64,000 nt of DNA from Flavobacterium sp. Root186 (GTDB lineage Bacteria > Bacteroidota > Bacteroidia > Flavobacteriales > Flavobacteriaceae): positions 483,269 through 547,268 of the forward strand of contig NZ_LMHW01000010.1 of assembly GCF_001428525.1 (NCBI RefSeq), given 5' to 3'. Both the position numbers and the translations under genes were made by a program. The notes beneath the pieces were generated by a model. That model was not told where the DNA came from. It saw only the letters and a list, made by a program, of their open reading frames with translations, and made no database searches. This document shows, piece by piece, positions 43,611 to 52,992 of this stretch (position 1 is its first letter; each line of letters opens with the position of its first letter).

Positions 43611-44471
43611 TTATCTAATTTCTCGAATCTCTTTCCAGGTAATTAATTGAATATTGTTTTCTTTAAGTTTTGCCTTGCATGCCGTACTTGTAAAATAATC
43701 AAAATCAATTTGACGCCATGTCGAACCAAAATTAGGGTGATTTACAGTAATGCCCTGCATTTCAAAATCATCAAAAGCAGGATGAAGCAAGAAAACATTA
43801 AATCCTGAAGTAATACTGTCTAAAGCTTTCTCATAAGATTTTTTAAGTTCTCCTTTTTCGAAGTCATTATAATATCCAATCAAAAGATTATCCGCTAAAA
43901 GAGTATTATCAAAATCATATTTTTCATCGGATAAACTAATTGATTCGACAAAATCTTTATTGATAAAAACAGGTAAGTTATATGTTTTTCCAAGCCCTTT
44001 ATAGATCTCTAAAATTTCTGGAGTTACACCAACGCTGCACATATGCGAGTCAAGATGTGTAGGCTGAATACCAAATTGCAAAGATTTTTCAATTTGAGCG
44101 ATTAGTTCTTTTTTAATTTCAGAAGGTTTTGCATTGGTTTTAAAATCTTTTCTGGTTTTGTAAAAATAACCGTTTTGATCAACTAAACTTGAAACTTCCG
44201 AAACGGGAAGAACTGGCCCGAATTTATAATTTTCCCATTCACACGTTAAAGTTAAATGAATGCCACAATCGTAATTTGGATTCTTTTTGGCAAATTCAGC
44301 CATTTCAAAAAACCATGGGCACGGTACCATTATACTATAGGAGTTTATAGATCCGTTTTGAAGCGCTTTTATAGTGGCCTGATTTTCTGAATGTGATAAT
44401 CCGGCATCGTCAGCATGAATGATTAATAGTTTGGTGTTTTCAGGATATCCAAGTTTTTGGGCTAAGTTCAT
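43611..44471 (-). CDS. ChbG/HpnK-family (YdjC-like) carbohydrate deacetylase
   Basis: 286 residues. [20 protein letters not shown] carries the metal-binding Asp pair, [11 protein letters not shown] the H-x-T motif, and [11 protein letters not shown] the second metal His pair, typical of the YdjC polysaccharide-deacetylase branch. ChbG removes acetyl groups from N-acetylated chito-oligosaccharides; HpnK acts on hopanoid glucosamine. Which sugar is used here is not clear; no chitobiose genes are adjacent. No signal peptide is seen. Confidence 0.88.
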   Translation of the reverse strand: MNLAQKLGYPENTKLLIIHADDAGLSHSENQATIKALQNGSINSYSIMVPCPWFFEMAEFAKKNPNYDCGIHLTLTCEWENYKFGPVLPVSEVSSLVDQNGYFYKTRKDFKTNAKPSEIKKELIAQIEKSLQFGIQPTHLDSHMCSVGVTPEILEIYKGLGKTYNLPVFINKDFVESISLSDEKYDFDNTLLADNLLIGYYNDFEKGELKKSYEKALDSITSGFNVFLLHPAFDDFEMQGITVNHPNFGSTWRQIDFDYFTSTACKAKLKENNIQLITWKEIREIR

Positions 44472-44905
44472 TTTATTTTGTTTGAGTTTATGGTAAACAG
44501 ATTTTTGCGGGCTTAAACGGATTTTATTTTTTGTTGATGGCTTTGCTTTGTGAAGCCTTCGACTTCGCTCAGACTGACAATATTGAATTTTTGTTCTTTA
44601 AAGAATTTTTAATACTATTCAAATTTAAAAATTTCTTGTGTAACGGTCACGTCTTTTTTTGCGTTAGGGATAGAAGCGGCATCCTTTTGTGACAAATGTC
44701 TGGACTTAATTAACAATGATTTTTTCTGGAACAAAAGATATAGCGGATAGCCCGACCGAAGGGAACGCCCAATAGAAGTTAAATGTTATATATAAGTGTT
44801 AGAAGTTTTGTTTTTGAATTAACTCAATTTTATAATTGACAAATTATCTAATTAATTAAATTTCCCTGAAATTAGCTTATCTTTGCCGACTGAAAAAAGA
44901 AACAC
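44472..44905. other. 434-base gene-free gap with interspersed repeats
   Basis: Holds CCTTCGACTTCGCTCAGACT (44556-44575) and a larger element from GCGTTAGGGA (44661) to GGGAACGCCC (44770) containing AGCGGATAGC (44742-44751). The ends GCGTT/AACGC are inverted. An AATTATCTAATT-type simple repeat follows (about 44830-44860), then a TATCTTTG promoter box. No ORF or RNA gene is seen. Confidence 0.6.
44878..44885 (+). promoter_or_regulatory. candidate -7 box of tgt
   Basis: TATCTTTG fits TAnnTTTG, 20 bases before the ATG; the -33 element is unclear. Confidence 0.45.
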
Positions 44906-46036
44906 ATGAAGTTTGATTTATTACAAAAAGATCCGCAGTCTAAAGCAAGAGCGGGAAGTATAACTACTGATCACGGCGTAATCGAAACGCCTATTTTTAT
45001 GCCTGTTGGAACGGTGGCTTCGGTAAAAGGAGTACATCAGCGTGAATTAAAAGACGATATTAATCCGGATATTATTCTTGGAAATACGTACCATTTATAT
45101 TTACGTCCGCAGACAGAAATTCTTGAAAAAGCAGGAGGATTGCATAAATTCATGAATTGGGATCGTAATATTTTGACTGATTCTGGGGGATACCAGGTTT
45201 ATTCTCTGTCTTCAAACAGAAAAATTAAAGAAGAAGGAGTGAAGTTTAAGTCACATATTGACGGCTCTTACCACTTTTTTACTCCAGAAAACGTAATGGA
45301 AATTCAGCGAACTATTGGAGCTGATATTATTATGGCTTTTGATGAATGTACGCCTTATCCTTGCGATTACAGATATGCACAAAGATCAATGCATATGACA
45401 CACCGCTGGCTGGACCGCTGCATTAATCATTTAGATAAAGTTCCTTACAAGTACGGTTACGAGCAGACTTTTTTTCCAATTGTTCAGGGAAGTACTTATA
45501 AAGATTTACGTCAGCAATCTGCAGAATATATTGCGAATTCTGGTCAACAGGGTAATGCAATTGGCGGATTATCAGTAGGAGAGCCTGCAGAAGAAATGTA
45601 TGCGATGACTGAAGTAGTCTGCGAAATTCTTCCGGAAGATAAACCTCGTTACTTAATGGGAGTTGGAACTCCTATAAATATATTAGAGAATATTGCGTTA
45701 GGAATTGATATGTTCGACTGCGTAATGCCAACGCGTAATGCCAGAAATGGTATGCTATTTACAGCAAACGGAACGATCAATATCAAAAACAAAAAATGGG
45801 AAGCAGATTTTTCTCCTATTGATGAAATGGGACATACTTTTGTAGATACAGAATACACAAAAGCGTATTTACGCCACTTATTTGCTGCTAACGAATATTT
45901 AGGAAAACAAATTGCTACAATTCATAATCTTGGTTTCTACATGTGGTTGGTTCGTGAGGCTAGAAAACATATCTTAGCAGGCGATTTTAGACCATGGAAA
46001 GAAATGATGGTTAAAAATATGAGTCAAAGACTTTAA
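44906..46036 (+). CDS. tgt: queuine tRNA-guanine(34) transglycosylase
   Basis: 376 residues, normal length. It swaps guanine-34 for preQ1 in GUN-anticodon tRNAs. Catalytic and substrate motifs: LTDSGGYQVYSL (Asp), AFDECTPYPC, FPIVQGSTY, IGGLSVGEP and FDCVMPTRNARNG with the nucleophile Asp. Oddly, the zinc-binding cysteines are missing: where E. coli has C302, C304 and C307, this protein has Gly, Thr and Asp (in IDEMGHTFVDTEYTKAYLRH), although the fourth-ligand region IHNLGFYMWL is kept. The fold may be held without metal in this lineage. It is followed by a palindromic repeat and the Lpt permease gene. Confidence 0.94.
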   Translation: MKFDLLQKDPQSKARAGSITTDHGVIETPIFMPVGTVASVKGVHQRELKDDINPDIILGNTYHLYLRPQTEILEKAGGLHKFMNWDRNILTDSGGYQVYSLSSNRKIKEEGVKFKSHIDGSYHFFTPENVMEIQRTIGADIIMAFDECTPYPCDYRYAQRSMHMTHRWLDRCINHLDKVPYKYGYEQTFFPIVQGSTYKDLRQQSAEYIANSGQQGNAIGGLSVGEPAEEMYAMTEVVCEILPEDKPRYLMGVGTPINILENIALGIDMFDCVMPTRNARNGMLFTANGTINIKNKKWEADFSPIDEMGHTFVDTEYTKAYLRHLFAANEYLGKQIATIHNLGFYMWLVREARKHILAGDFRPWKEMMVKNMSQRL

Positions 46037-46051
46037 AAAAAAGAGTTTCAA

Positions 46052-46107
46052 GTTTCAGGTTTCATGTTTCAGGTTCTCTAAAGAACCTGAAACATGAAAC
46101 CTGAAAC
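46052..46107 (+). terminator. perfect 26-base palindrome built from GTTTCAG heptamers, possible terminator
   Basis: Arms 46052-46077 and 46082-46107 are exact reverse complements with a 4-base loop (CTAA), made of GTTTCAG/GTTTCAT units. An A-run follows instead of a T-run, so it is not a classical plus-strand terminator. Confidence 0.6.
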
Positions 46108-46125
46108 AAAAAAAACAAAATTTAT

Positions 46126-47214
46126 ATGCTGTCAATAATAGATAAATACATCTTAAAAAGATATCTCGGAACTTTTTCTGTGATGCTGCTTTTGTTTGCG
46201 CCAATCGGAATCGTAATTGACGTTTCTGAAAAGGTAAATAAGATGCTCGAAAACAAGATTCCGTTTATGGATATTGCATTCTATTATTACAATTTTACGA
46301 TCTATTTCATAAACTCTTTATTTCCGATATTTCTGTTTTTATCGGTAATTTGGTTTACTTCAAAATTGGCAAATAATACAGAGATTATTGCGATTTTAAG
46401 TTCTGGAATTTCATTTACACGTTTCTTACGTCCTTATATTATAGGTGCAACAATTGTTTCGATTTTTGTTTTGCTGATGGGATTTTTTATTGTCCCTGCC
46501 GCAAGTGAGGGTTATAATAATTTTAGATACACCTATTTAAAAGGAAATGGAAAGGAGCTCATGAGAGGTGAAAACACCAATGTTTACAGACAGATTAATG
46601 ACCATGATTTTATTTTCGTAAACAGTTTTAATGAAGAGTCAAAAACGGCATTTAATTTTACGTTAGAGCATTTTGAAAAAGATAAACTAACCTATAAAAT
46701 TACGGCAAGTCGTATTAAATGGGATCCGAAATTAAAGACGTATATTTTGTATGATTATACGAAAAGGACTCTTGCTGATTTGAATGATGTAATTGAAAAA
46801 GAACCTGAGAAAAAGATAAAATTTAAGTTTGAACTTGCTGATTTAACGCCTGTTGTTTATATAGCAGAGACATTGACTTTAGGCAAACTGATTGATTTTA
46901 TTGAAAAAGAAAGAAAAAGAGGTTCAGGAAATATTAATACCTATTTAGTAGTTCTTTATAAAAAATACAGCATTCCGGTTTCTGCTTTTATCCTGACTAT
47001 TATAGCAGTATCAGTTTCTGCAATGAAACGCCGAGGTGGTATGGGGATGAATCTGGCAATTGGAATTGCGATTGCATTTTCATTTGTATTCTTTGATAAA
47101 ATATTCGGTACTCTTGCCGAAAAATCTACTTTTTCACCTTTATTAGCTGTTTGGTTCCCAAATATTGTTTTTGGAATTCTGGCAGTTTACTTATTACGTA
47201 ATGCGAAACGATAA
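46126..47214 (+). CDS. LptF/LptG-family LPS transport permease
   Basis: 362 residues. TM helices at about 12-32, 55-78 and 100-120 before a periplasmic beta-rich domain (about 125-265) and three TM helices after it (about 285-360), which is LptF/LptG topology. LptFG-LptB2C pulls lipopolysaccharide from the inner membrane to the periplasmic bridge. The opening IDKYILKRYLGTFSVMLLLF and late ISAFILTIIAVSVSAMKRRGG-type helix match the family. It overlaps the EamA gene by 14 bases. Confidence 0.88.
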   Translation: MLSIIDKYILKRYLGTFSVMLLLFAPIGIVIDVSEKVNKMLENKIPFMDIAFYYYNFTIYFINSLFPIFLFLSVIWFTSKLANNTEIIAILSSGISFTRFLRPYIIGATIVSIFVLLMGFFIVPAASEGYNNFRYTYLKGNGKELMRGENTNVYRQINDHDFIFVNSFNEESKTAFNFTLEHFEKDKLTYKITASRIKWDPKLKTYILYDYTKRTLADLNDVIEKEPEKKIKFKFELADLTPVVYIAETLTLGKLIDFIEKERKRGSGNINTYLVVLYKKYSIPVSAFILTIIAVSVSAMKRRGGMGMNLAIGIAIAFSFVFFDKIFGTLAEKSTFSPLLAVWFPNIVFGILAVYLLRNAKR

Positions 47215-48088
47215 TTTAAAAAGTTACTTAAACCTTCATTTAATTGTTTTTATTTGGGGATTTACGGCTATTCTAGGAGCTTTAATTACAATTGATGCCG
47301 AAAACTTAGTCTGGTTTAGAATGTTGATTGCCGGAATTTTTCTTGGCGGATTTATTCTTTATAAAAAGCAGTCTTTTGTTATATCGGCAAAATCTTTTGC
47401 TAAATTAATTTTCGTTGGATTATTAATTGCATTGCATTGGATTTTCTTTTTTAAAGCTATTCACGTATCGAATGTTTCCATAACATTGTCGATTTTTTCG
47501 CTTGGAGCTTTTTTTGCGTCTTTATTAGAGCCGCTTTTTTATGGAAGAAAGATTTTGTGGTACGAAGTTTTGTTCGGATTAATAATCATTGCCGGATTAG
47601 GATTGATATTACAGGTTGAAATTAAATATCTTACAGGAGTTTATTATGCATTAATTTCAATAATTCTTGGGGTTTTATTTACTCTGATGAATGGAAAATT
47701 AATCTCAGATCATGAACCTTCTGTTATTACATTTTATGAATTTGGTGCAGGGGTTTTCTTTATATCTCTTTATTTTTTTGTGATCGGGAAATTTAATGCT
47801 GACTTTTTTGTAATGTCATTAAATAACTGGATTCTGTTGTTGATCTTGGCTTCTGTTTGTACGGCCTATGCTTTCACTGCTTCGGTAAAAGTGATGCAGC
47901 GTTTAACTCCCTATACAGTTATGTTAACCACTAATTTAGAGCCAGTTTACGGTATTCTTTTAGCTTATTTTATCTTGGGCGGAAAAGAAAAAATGAGTGC
48001 TGAATTTTACATAGGGGCTGTAATAATCGTTATTACAGTTATTTTAAATGGTGTTTTTAAACATTATAAGAATAAAGAAAAAGTGTAG
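47201..48088 (+). CDS. EamA/DMT-family transporter
   Basis: 295 residues, about ten TM helices in two EamA repeats (LNLHLIVFIWGFTAILG; second half from about 145). ATG 47201 is used; an upstream in-frame ATG at 47165 lies deeper inside the Lpt gene. It overlaps the Lpt permease gene by 14 bases, so the two are coupled. DMT exporters carry amino acids or metabolites; the substrate is unknown. Confidence 0.88.
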   Translation: MRNDNLKSYLNLHLIVFIWGFTAILGALITIDAENLVWFRMLIAGIFLGGFILYKKQSFVISAKSFAKLIFVGLLIALHWIFFFKAIHVSNVSITLSIFSLGAFFASLLEPLFYGRKILWYEVLFGLIIIAGLGLILQVEIKYLTGVYYALISIILGVLFTLMNGKLISDHEPSVITFYEFGAGVFFISLYFFVIGKFNADFFVMSLNNWILLLILASVCTAYAFTASVKVMQRLTPYTVMLTTNLEPVYGILLAYFILGGKEKMSAEFYIGAVIIVITVILNGVFKHYKNKEKV

Positions 48089-48160
48089 TATTTGCCTTAT
48101 TTTTAAATTACATTTTTACATTTTAAACACGAAATAATCACACGAATAGTATAATATTTT

Positions 48161-48168
48161 TATATTTG
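48161..48168 (+). promoter_or_regulatory. candidate -7 box of accA
   Basis: TATATTTG fits TAnnTTTG, 32 bases before the ATG; no TTG at the expected distance. Confidence 0.4.
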
Positions 48169-48200
48169 CGGTTCGATTTAAAAACAAAATTCAAAAATCC

Positions 48201-49154
48201 ATGGAATATTTAGATTTTGAGCTTCCAATAAAAGAACTTGAAGAACAGTTAGAAAAGTGTGTTATAATTGGAAAAGAATCTGACGTTGATGTTACGCCAA
48301 CTTGTAAAGAAATCAACAAGAAATTAGTAGAGACTAAAAAAGAAATATACAAAAACCTTACGGCTTGGCAGCGTGTACAATTGTCAAGGCACCCAAACAG
48401 ACCTTATACTTTAGATTATATCAGAGCAATCTGTGGTGATACTTTCTTAGAACTTCATGGAGACAGAGGTTTTAAAGATGATAAAGCAATGGTTGGCGGC
48501 CTTGGAAAAGTAAACGGACAATCATTTATGATCGTTGGTCAGCAAAAAGGGTACAATACTAAAACACGTCAATACCGTAATTTTGGTATGGCAAATCCTG
48601 AGGGATACCGTAAAGCTTTACGTTTGATGAAAATGGCAGAGAAATTCGGAATTCCGGTTTTAACTTTAGTAGATACTCCGGGTGCATATCCAGGACTTGA
48701 AGCCGAAGAAAGAGGACAAGGGGAAGCTATTGCGAGAAATATTTTCGAAATGGTTCGTCTGCAAGTGCCAATCATTACCATTATTGTAGGTGAAGGTGCT
48801 TCTGGAGGAGCTTTAGGAATTGGTGTTGGAGACAAAGTTTATATGTTAGAGAATACCTGGTATTCTGTAATTTCTCCAGAATCATGTTCTTCAATTTTAT
48901 GGAAAAGCTGGGAGTACAAAGAACGTGCAGCCGATGCTTTAAAATTGACTTCTTCTGACATGAAAAAACAAAAATTAGTTGATGATGTAATTCCTGAACC
49001 ACTAGGCGGAGCACACTACGACCGCGAAACTACTTTTAAAACAGTAGCAGAATACATTACCAAAGGATATAACGAATTGAAAGACTTATCAACAGCCGAG
49101 CTGATTGCCCAAAGAATGGACAAATACAGCAACATGGGCGAGTATAAAGAGTAA
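48201..49154 (+). CDS. accA: acetyl-CoA carboxylase carboxyltransferase subunit alpha
   Basis: 317 residues, normal length. Carboxyltransferase alpha chain, which with AccD moves CO2 from biotin to acetyl-CoA to give malonyl-CoA for fatty-acid synthesis. ELEEQLEKC at the start is the coiled coil; [62 protein letters not shown] and [11 protein letters not shown] are diagnostic. A strong terminator follows 20 bases after the stop. Confidence 0.96.
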   Translation: MEYLDFELPIKELEEQLEKCVIIGKESDVDVTPTCKEINKKLVETKKEIYKNLTAWQRVQLSRHPNRPYTLDYIRAICGDTFLELHGDRGFKDDKAMVGGLGKVNGQSFMIVGQQKGYNTKTRQYRNFGMANPEGYRKALRLMKMAEKFGIPVLTLVDTPGAYPGLEAEERGQGEAIARNIFEMVRLQVPIITIIVGEGASGGALGIGVGDKVYMLENTWYSVISPESCSSILWKSWEYKERAADALKLTSSDMKKQKLVDDVIPEPLGGAHYDRETTFKTVAEYITKGYNELKDLSTAELIAQRMDKYSNMGEYKE

Positions 49155-49171
49155 ATTCATATAATATGATT

Positions 49172-49208
49172 AAAAATCCGAAGCCCTGCGGTTTCGGATT
49201 TTTTTTTG
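49172..49208 (+). terminator. intrinsic terminator of accA
   Basis: AAAAATCCGAA and TTCGGATTTTT arms with a 10-base loop and T-run. Confidence 0.9.
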
Positions 49209-49294
49209 GTTATCAACAAAAAGAGAATATTTATAAACATTTAATAGTTATAACTAGATAACAATTTTTTTTTAAATTTTGTTACTTTCGCTAT

Positions 49295-50839
49295 ATGGAA
49301 AATTTCAAGAATGTAAATCCTGTAAAGGTAGATAAAACCACTATTATTAATCTCGAGAAAGGAAAACTCCCTCCACAAGTTCTTGATTTGGAGGAGGCTG
49401 TGCTTGGTGCGATGATGATTGATAAAAAAGGTGTAGATGACGTAATTGATATTTTACAGCCCGATGCTTTTTACAAAGACGCTCACAAACATATTTTTGA
49501 AGCGATTTTGCAGCTTTTTACCGAAACACAGCCAATAGATTTGCTGACAGTTTCGACTCAGTTAAAGAAAAATGGAAAATTAGAATTAGCGGGAGGAGAT
49601 TTTTATCTGATTCAGCTTACGCAAAAAATTGCTTCTTCTGCACACATCGAATTTCACTCACGTATTATTCTTCAAAAATTTATTCAAAGAAGTTTGATTA
49701 GAATTTCTTCTGAAATTATAGAGGAATCGTATGATGAAACTACAGACGTATTTGATTTATTAGACAAAGCCGAATCAAAATTGTACGAAGTAACACAGGG
49801 AAATATTAAACGTAGTTCTGAAACGGCCCAGAGTTTGGTTTTACAAGCAAAGAAACGTATTGAGGAAATTGCTGGTAAAGAAGGTTTGAGTGGTATTGCA
49901 ACAGGTTTTGAAAAATTAGATCAGGTAACTTCTGGATGGCAGCCTTCGGATTTAATTATTATTGCAGCTCGTCCGGGTATGGGTAAAACAGCATTCGTAC
50001 TTTCAATGGCGCGAAATGTGGCTATTCAGTTTGGACATGCAGTGGCAGTTTTCTCTCTTGAGATGGCTTCAGTTCAGTTGATTACAAGGCTTATTTCTTC
50101 TGAAACAGGATTGTCTTCAGAAAAATTAAGAACAGGAAAATTAGAAAAACACGAATGGGAGCAATTGAGTACTAAAGTTAAAGATTTAGAAAAAGCCCCA
50201 TTATTTATTGATGATACACCTTCACTTTCGATCTTCGATTTACGTGCTAAATGTCGTCGTTTAGCTTCGCAGCATGGAATTAAATTGATCATTATCGACT
50301 ACTTGCAGTTAATGACTGCGGGAGGAAATGGTAAAGGAGGAGGAAACCGTGAACAGGAAATCTCTACAATTTCCCGAAACTTAAAAGCATTGGCAAAAGA
50401 GTTAAACGTTCCAGTTATTGCATTATCTCAGTTATCGCGTGCCGTTGAAACGCGTGGATCAAGTAAACGTCCATTGCTTTCAGATCTTCGTGAATCTGGA
50501 GCGATTGAGCAGGATGCCGATATTGTATCGTTTATTTATCGTCCGGAATATTATAAAATAGAAGAATGGGATGATGATGAACAATCTCCAACAGCGGGTC
50601 AGGCTGAATTTATTATAGCCAAACACCGTAACGGTGGACTTGAGAATATTCGTTTAAAATTCTTAGGGCATTTAGGTAAGTTTGATAACCTTGAAGATTT
50701 TAGCGGAGGATATGATGATTTACCTTCAAAAATGAACCACGACGATAATCCGTTCATTACTAAAAACCTTCCTTCTGCCAATGAAGCTTTTGGAAGCAAT
50801 TTAAATGATGACGATGATGACAGCGATGTTCCATTTTAA
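49295..50839 (+). CDS. dnaB: replicative DNA helicase DnaB
   Basis: 514 residues. An N-terminal DnaB domain (PPQVLDLEEAVLGAMMID) is followed by the RecA-like helicase core: Walker A ARPGMGKTAF (about 227-236), Walker B IIIDYLQLM, LSQLSRAVETRGSSKRP and the arginine-finger region AKHRNGGLENIRLKFLG. It forms the ring helicase of the replication fork, moving 5' to 3' on the lagging strand. No intein. It is followed by a terminator and is monocistronic. Confidence 0.96.
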   Translation: MENFKNVNPVKVDKTTIINLEKGKLPPQVLDLEEAVLGAMMIDKKGVDDVIDILQPDAFYKDAHKHIFEAILQLFTETQPIDLLTVSTQLKKNGKLELAGGDFYLIQLTQKIASSAHIEFHSRIILQKFIQRSLIRISSEIIEESYDETTDVFDLLDKAESKLYEVTQGNIKRSSETAQSLVLQAKKRIEEIAGKEGLSGIATGFEKLDQVTSGWQPSDLIIIAARPGMGKTAFVLSMARNVAIQFGHAVAVFSLEMASVQLITRLISSETGLSSEKLRTGKLEKHEWEQLSTKVKDLEKAPLFIDDTPSLSIFDLRAKCRRLASQHGIKLIIIDYLQLMTAGGNGKGGGNREQEISTISRNLKALAKELNVPVIALSQLSRAVETRGSSKRPLLSDLRESGAIEQDADIVSFIYRPEYYKIEEWDDDEQSPTAGQAEFIIAKHRNGGLENIRLKFLGHLGKFDNLEDFSGGYDDLPSKMNHDDNPFITKNLPSANEAFGSNLNDDDDDSDVPF

Positions 50840-50860
50840 TTTAAATAAAATTCTATATAG

Positions 50861-50900
50861 AAAAATCTTTATGAGCTGCCTGCTTGTAAAGATTTTTTTT
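50861..50900 (+). terminator. intrinsic terminator of dnaB
   Basis: AAAAATCTTTA (50861-50871), loop, TAAAGATTTTT (50887-50897) and further Ts. Confidence 0.85.
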
Positions 50901-51027
50901 TATTCAACGATTAGGTACTTCTGTACGTAATTTCACAAAATAATATTTCTTATATAAAAATTAATTCGGTAGATTAGCAAAACCATAAACAATTCTAAAA
51001 TTATTAACTAATTAAAATTCAAAAACT

Positions 51028-51381
51028 ATGAGCGAAAAAAACTTTCCAGGGCCAATTCAAATCCCGTTGGCTACTGCTGAAGTGTGGGAAAAAAGATACG
51101 AGGATGATACCACGGTCGAGACCCGAGAAAACAAAGTAAAATCTTTTTTAATACCACGAGAAAGTTTAGAAAAAGTACTTGCACTAGATACAGATGCCGT
51201 TCGTGCTTATCTTGGTATCAATGACCAAAAAGAAAGAACCTTGCTTTTTGTTGGTGCACAATATGACAAGGAAACCGGTAAATATGTAGATGTTTACGGA
51301 AAATCATCATCAGAACAAAACAAAGTAGAATCTGTTGAAGATGTTGTGTATGATGGAATACGCCCTAGCCCTCCATATTAA
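51028..51381 (+). CDS. single-domain member of the YDG/YDF...PP protein family
   Basis: 117 residues, no signal peptide, so presumably cytoplasmic or leaderless. I do not recognise a named family. One approximately 80-residue domain (ATAEVWEKRYEDD, VKSFLIPRESLEKVL, VRAYLGIND, LLFVGAQYD) is followed by the exact C-terminal VVYDGIRPSPPY. The same domain pattern and tail recur, duplicated, in the lipoprotein genes at 52068 and 52993. It begins a unit with a seven-TM protein 20 bases downstream. Function unknown. Confidence 0.75.
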   Translation: MSEKNFPGPIQIPLATAEVWEKRYEDDTTVETRENKVKSFLIPRESLEKVLALDTDAVRAYLGINDQKERTLLFVGAQYDKETGKYVDVYGKSSSEQNKVESVEDVVYDGIRPSPPY

Positions 51382-51400
51382 TAGTGAAAGTATATAAAAA

Positions 51401-52036
51401 ATGAATGAATTTTTAATATACTCGACTTATTCAGTTTTATTAATAAATCTAATGGTCTATTCATATAGCTTTTTCCGAAAGGGAAAAGCTAATGTTTTTT
51501 TTGTCTCATATCTGGCCTTTTGCTTTATTATGCAATTTAGCATGGAGTTATGGTATCAACTAGGTATGACCAATTTAGTTTTTGTTAATATATTCTTTAT
51601 AGGACAAATGATAATGCTTGGAATTTTTTATAATTCATTGACTCATGTAAAGAGCCAAAAAATATTCATAAAAATTAGTCTTGCAGTAGCATTATTGGTT
51701 TTAGCAATACAATTTAGTATAGATTCGAGTGAGTTTCTTAAGTTTAATTTATTTGAAATTACTTTAACAAACCTGCTTATAGTAATTTATGCCTTGTTTC
51801 ATTTTTATAATATGCTTACAGAAAGTAAAAGATATTATTATACAACTATAGGTCTTGTATTTTATTTTTTAGCAAGTACTGTATTATATTTAATTGGAAA
51901 TTTTTCTGTAGGACTTAGTGATGATCTTAAATATCTAACCTGGATATTAAACACCTTTTTACTTTTAGTCAATCAGGTTTTTATTTTATACGATTGGAAA
52001 ATAAATTTTTATAAAGAGATTACAATTAAAAACTAA
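51401..52036 (+). CDS. seven-TM membrane protein of unknown function
   Basis: 211 residues, almost entirely membrane: seven predicted helices near 7-24, 33-53, 58-77, 89-106, 117-137, 147-168 and 178-197, with short Lys-rich loops. It lacks transporter signatures I know. It lies between two members of the YDG/YDF...PP family and ends 31 bases before the lipoprotein gene, so it is probably in the same transcript. Its place suggests it works with those proteins, as sensor or exporter; this is inferred. Confidence 0.72.
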   Translation: MNEFLIYSTYSVLLINLMVYSYSFFRKGKANVFFVSYLAFCFIMQFSMELWYQLGMTNLVFVNIFFIGQMIMLGIFYNSLTHVKSQKIFIKISLAVALLVLAIQFSIDSSEFLKFNLFEITLTNLLIVIYALFHFYNMLTESKRYYYTTIGLVFYFLASTVLYLIGNFSVGLSDDLKYLTWILNTFLLLVNQVFILYDWKINFYKEITIKN

Positions 52037-52067
52037 CAAATAACTTAATCAAAAATCAGATTTAATT

Positions 52068-52829
52068 ATGAAAAAAAGAAATTTCTGCATTGCTTTAATG
52101 ATATTACTTGTCACGTTTTCATGTCAAAAAGAAACATCACAGGATGATGTGTCTTTGAATTCAGTTTCTAATAAAAAAGAGAACTGGTTAAAAGCAGATT
52201 TAAATACTGAATTTGCAAGTTCTCAAAAGCAGGTTACAGCTTATTTATTTCCAACAGAGGAGTTGGATAAATTAGTAAACACTCCTAATATCGAAGAGGT
52301 TCGCTTTGTTTTGGGATATGCCGATAATATAATACAAATAGAAGTTGTTGGAGTTGATAAAAGTGGTAAAAAACTTGGATTAGTTGAGTCAACTGTTTTG
52401 AAAGATATTAGCTCTCAAAATAACCTTGTTGAACTTAATAAGCTGACTGTAAATACTACAAAAAAGAGAAGTTTATTATTAAATGAACATATTTTACTGC
52501 CTAATTATGCTTATACATGGATAGACGGATGGCAGGAAAAACTTAAAACTGTTTCTGATTTAGACGAATCGCTTTCATACGAAGGTAAACGTTTTCGTTA
52601 CTATAGTCTTGAAGCAGATGTGGTAAAAGAAATGACATCTAAAAAAAGTTTAAATGTAGGTTTGTTTTTAGGACTTAACCCAAAAGGAAAAGTAACAACA
52701 ATACTTATCAATTTGGATAAAAATAATGGAATCAATAAGACATCCATAACTTCAAAATCAGATGCCGATGATGTTTACGATGGTGCTAGACCTTGTCCAC
52801 CTTTTGGAGATCCTGAAGAGCCGCAATAG
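52068..52829 (+). CDS. lipoprotein with two copies of the YDG/YDF...PP-family domain
   Basis: 253 residues. Lipoprotein signal MKKRNF...VTFSC with Cys19, then a QKETSQDD linker. Domain 1 (about 60-115) reads QVTAYLFPTEELDKLV, VRFVLGYADN, VVGVDKSGKK; domain 2 (about 150-240) reads TWIDGWQEKLKTV, FRYYSLEADVV, VGLFLGLNPKGKVTTI. The C-terminus DDVYDGARPCPPFGDPEEPQ carries the family tail. The two halves align with each other and with the 117-residue protein at 51028. It is predicted to be anchored in the outer or inner membrane by lipid. Function unknown. Confidence 0.8.
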   Translation: MKKRNFCIALMILLVTFSCQKETSQDDVSLNSVSNKKENWLKADLNTEFASSQKQVTAYLFPTEELDKLVNTPNIEEVRFVLGYADNIIQIEVVGVDKSGKKLGLVESTVLKDISSQNNLVELNKLTVNTTKKRSLLLNEHILLPNYAYTWIDGWQEKLKTVSDLDESLSYEGKRFRYYSLEADVVKEMTSKKSLNVGLFLGLNPKGKVTTILINLDKNNGINKTSITSKSDADDVYDGARPCPPFGDPEEPQ

Positions 52830-52906
52830 GTATTTGTTTATCCACCTAAACAAACTTTTTCAATAATTAAGAAATCAGCTTATCTATTAACTGTAAACAA
52901 AATAAT

Positions 52907-52992
52907 ATGAAAAAAATTAACCTTTAATATCGCTGCTATTGGCATATTCGTTATGTTTTCTTGTCAGAAAGGAACATCTCAGGATGATATAA
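52907..52992 (+). pseudogene. frameshifted signal-peptide remnant of the third family member
   Basis: ATG 52907 is followed by a run of seven As; removing one A would read MKKLTFNIAAIGIFVMFSC, a lipoprotein signal like the neighbour's (SCQKETSQDD here SCQKGTSQDD). As the sequence stands, the frame stops after MKKINL. A second frame change lies between the DDINATTS stretch and the body that opens at 52993. The missing linker suggests deletion after duplication. Confidence 0.7.
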
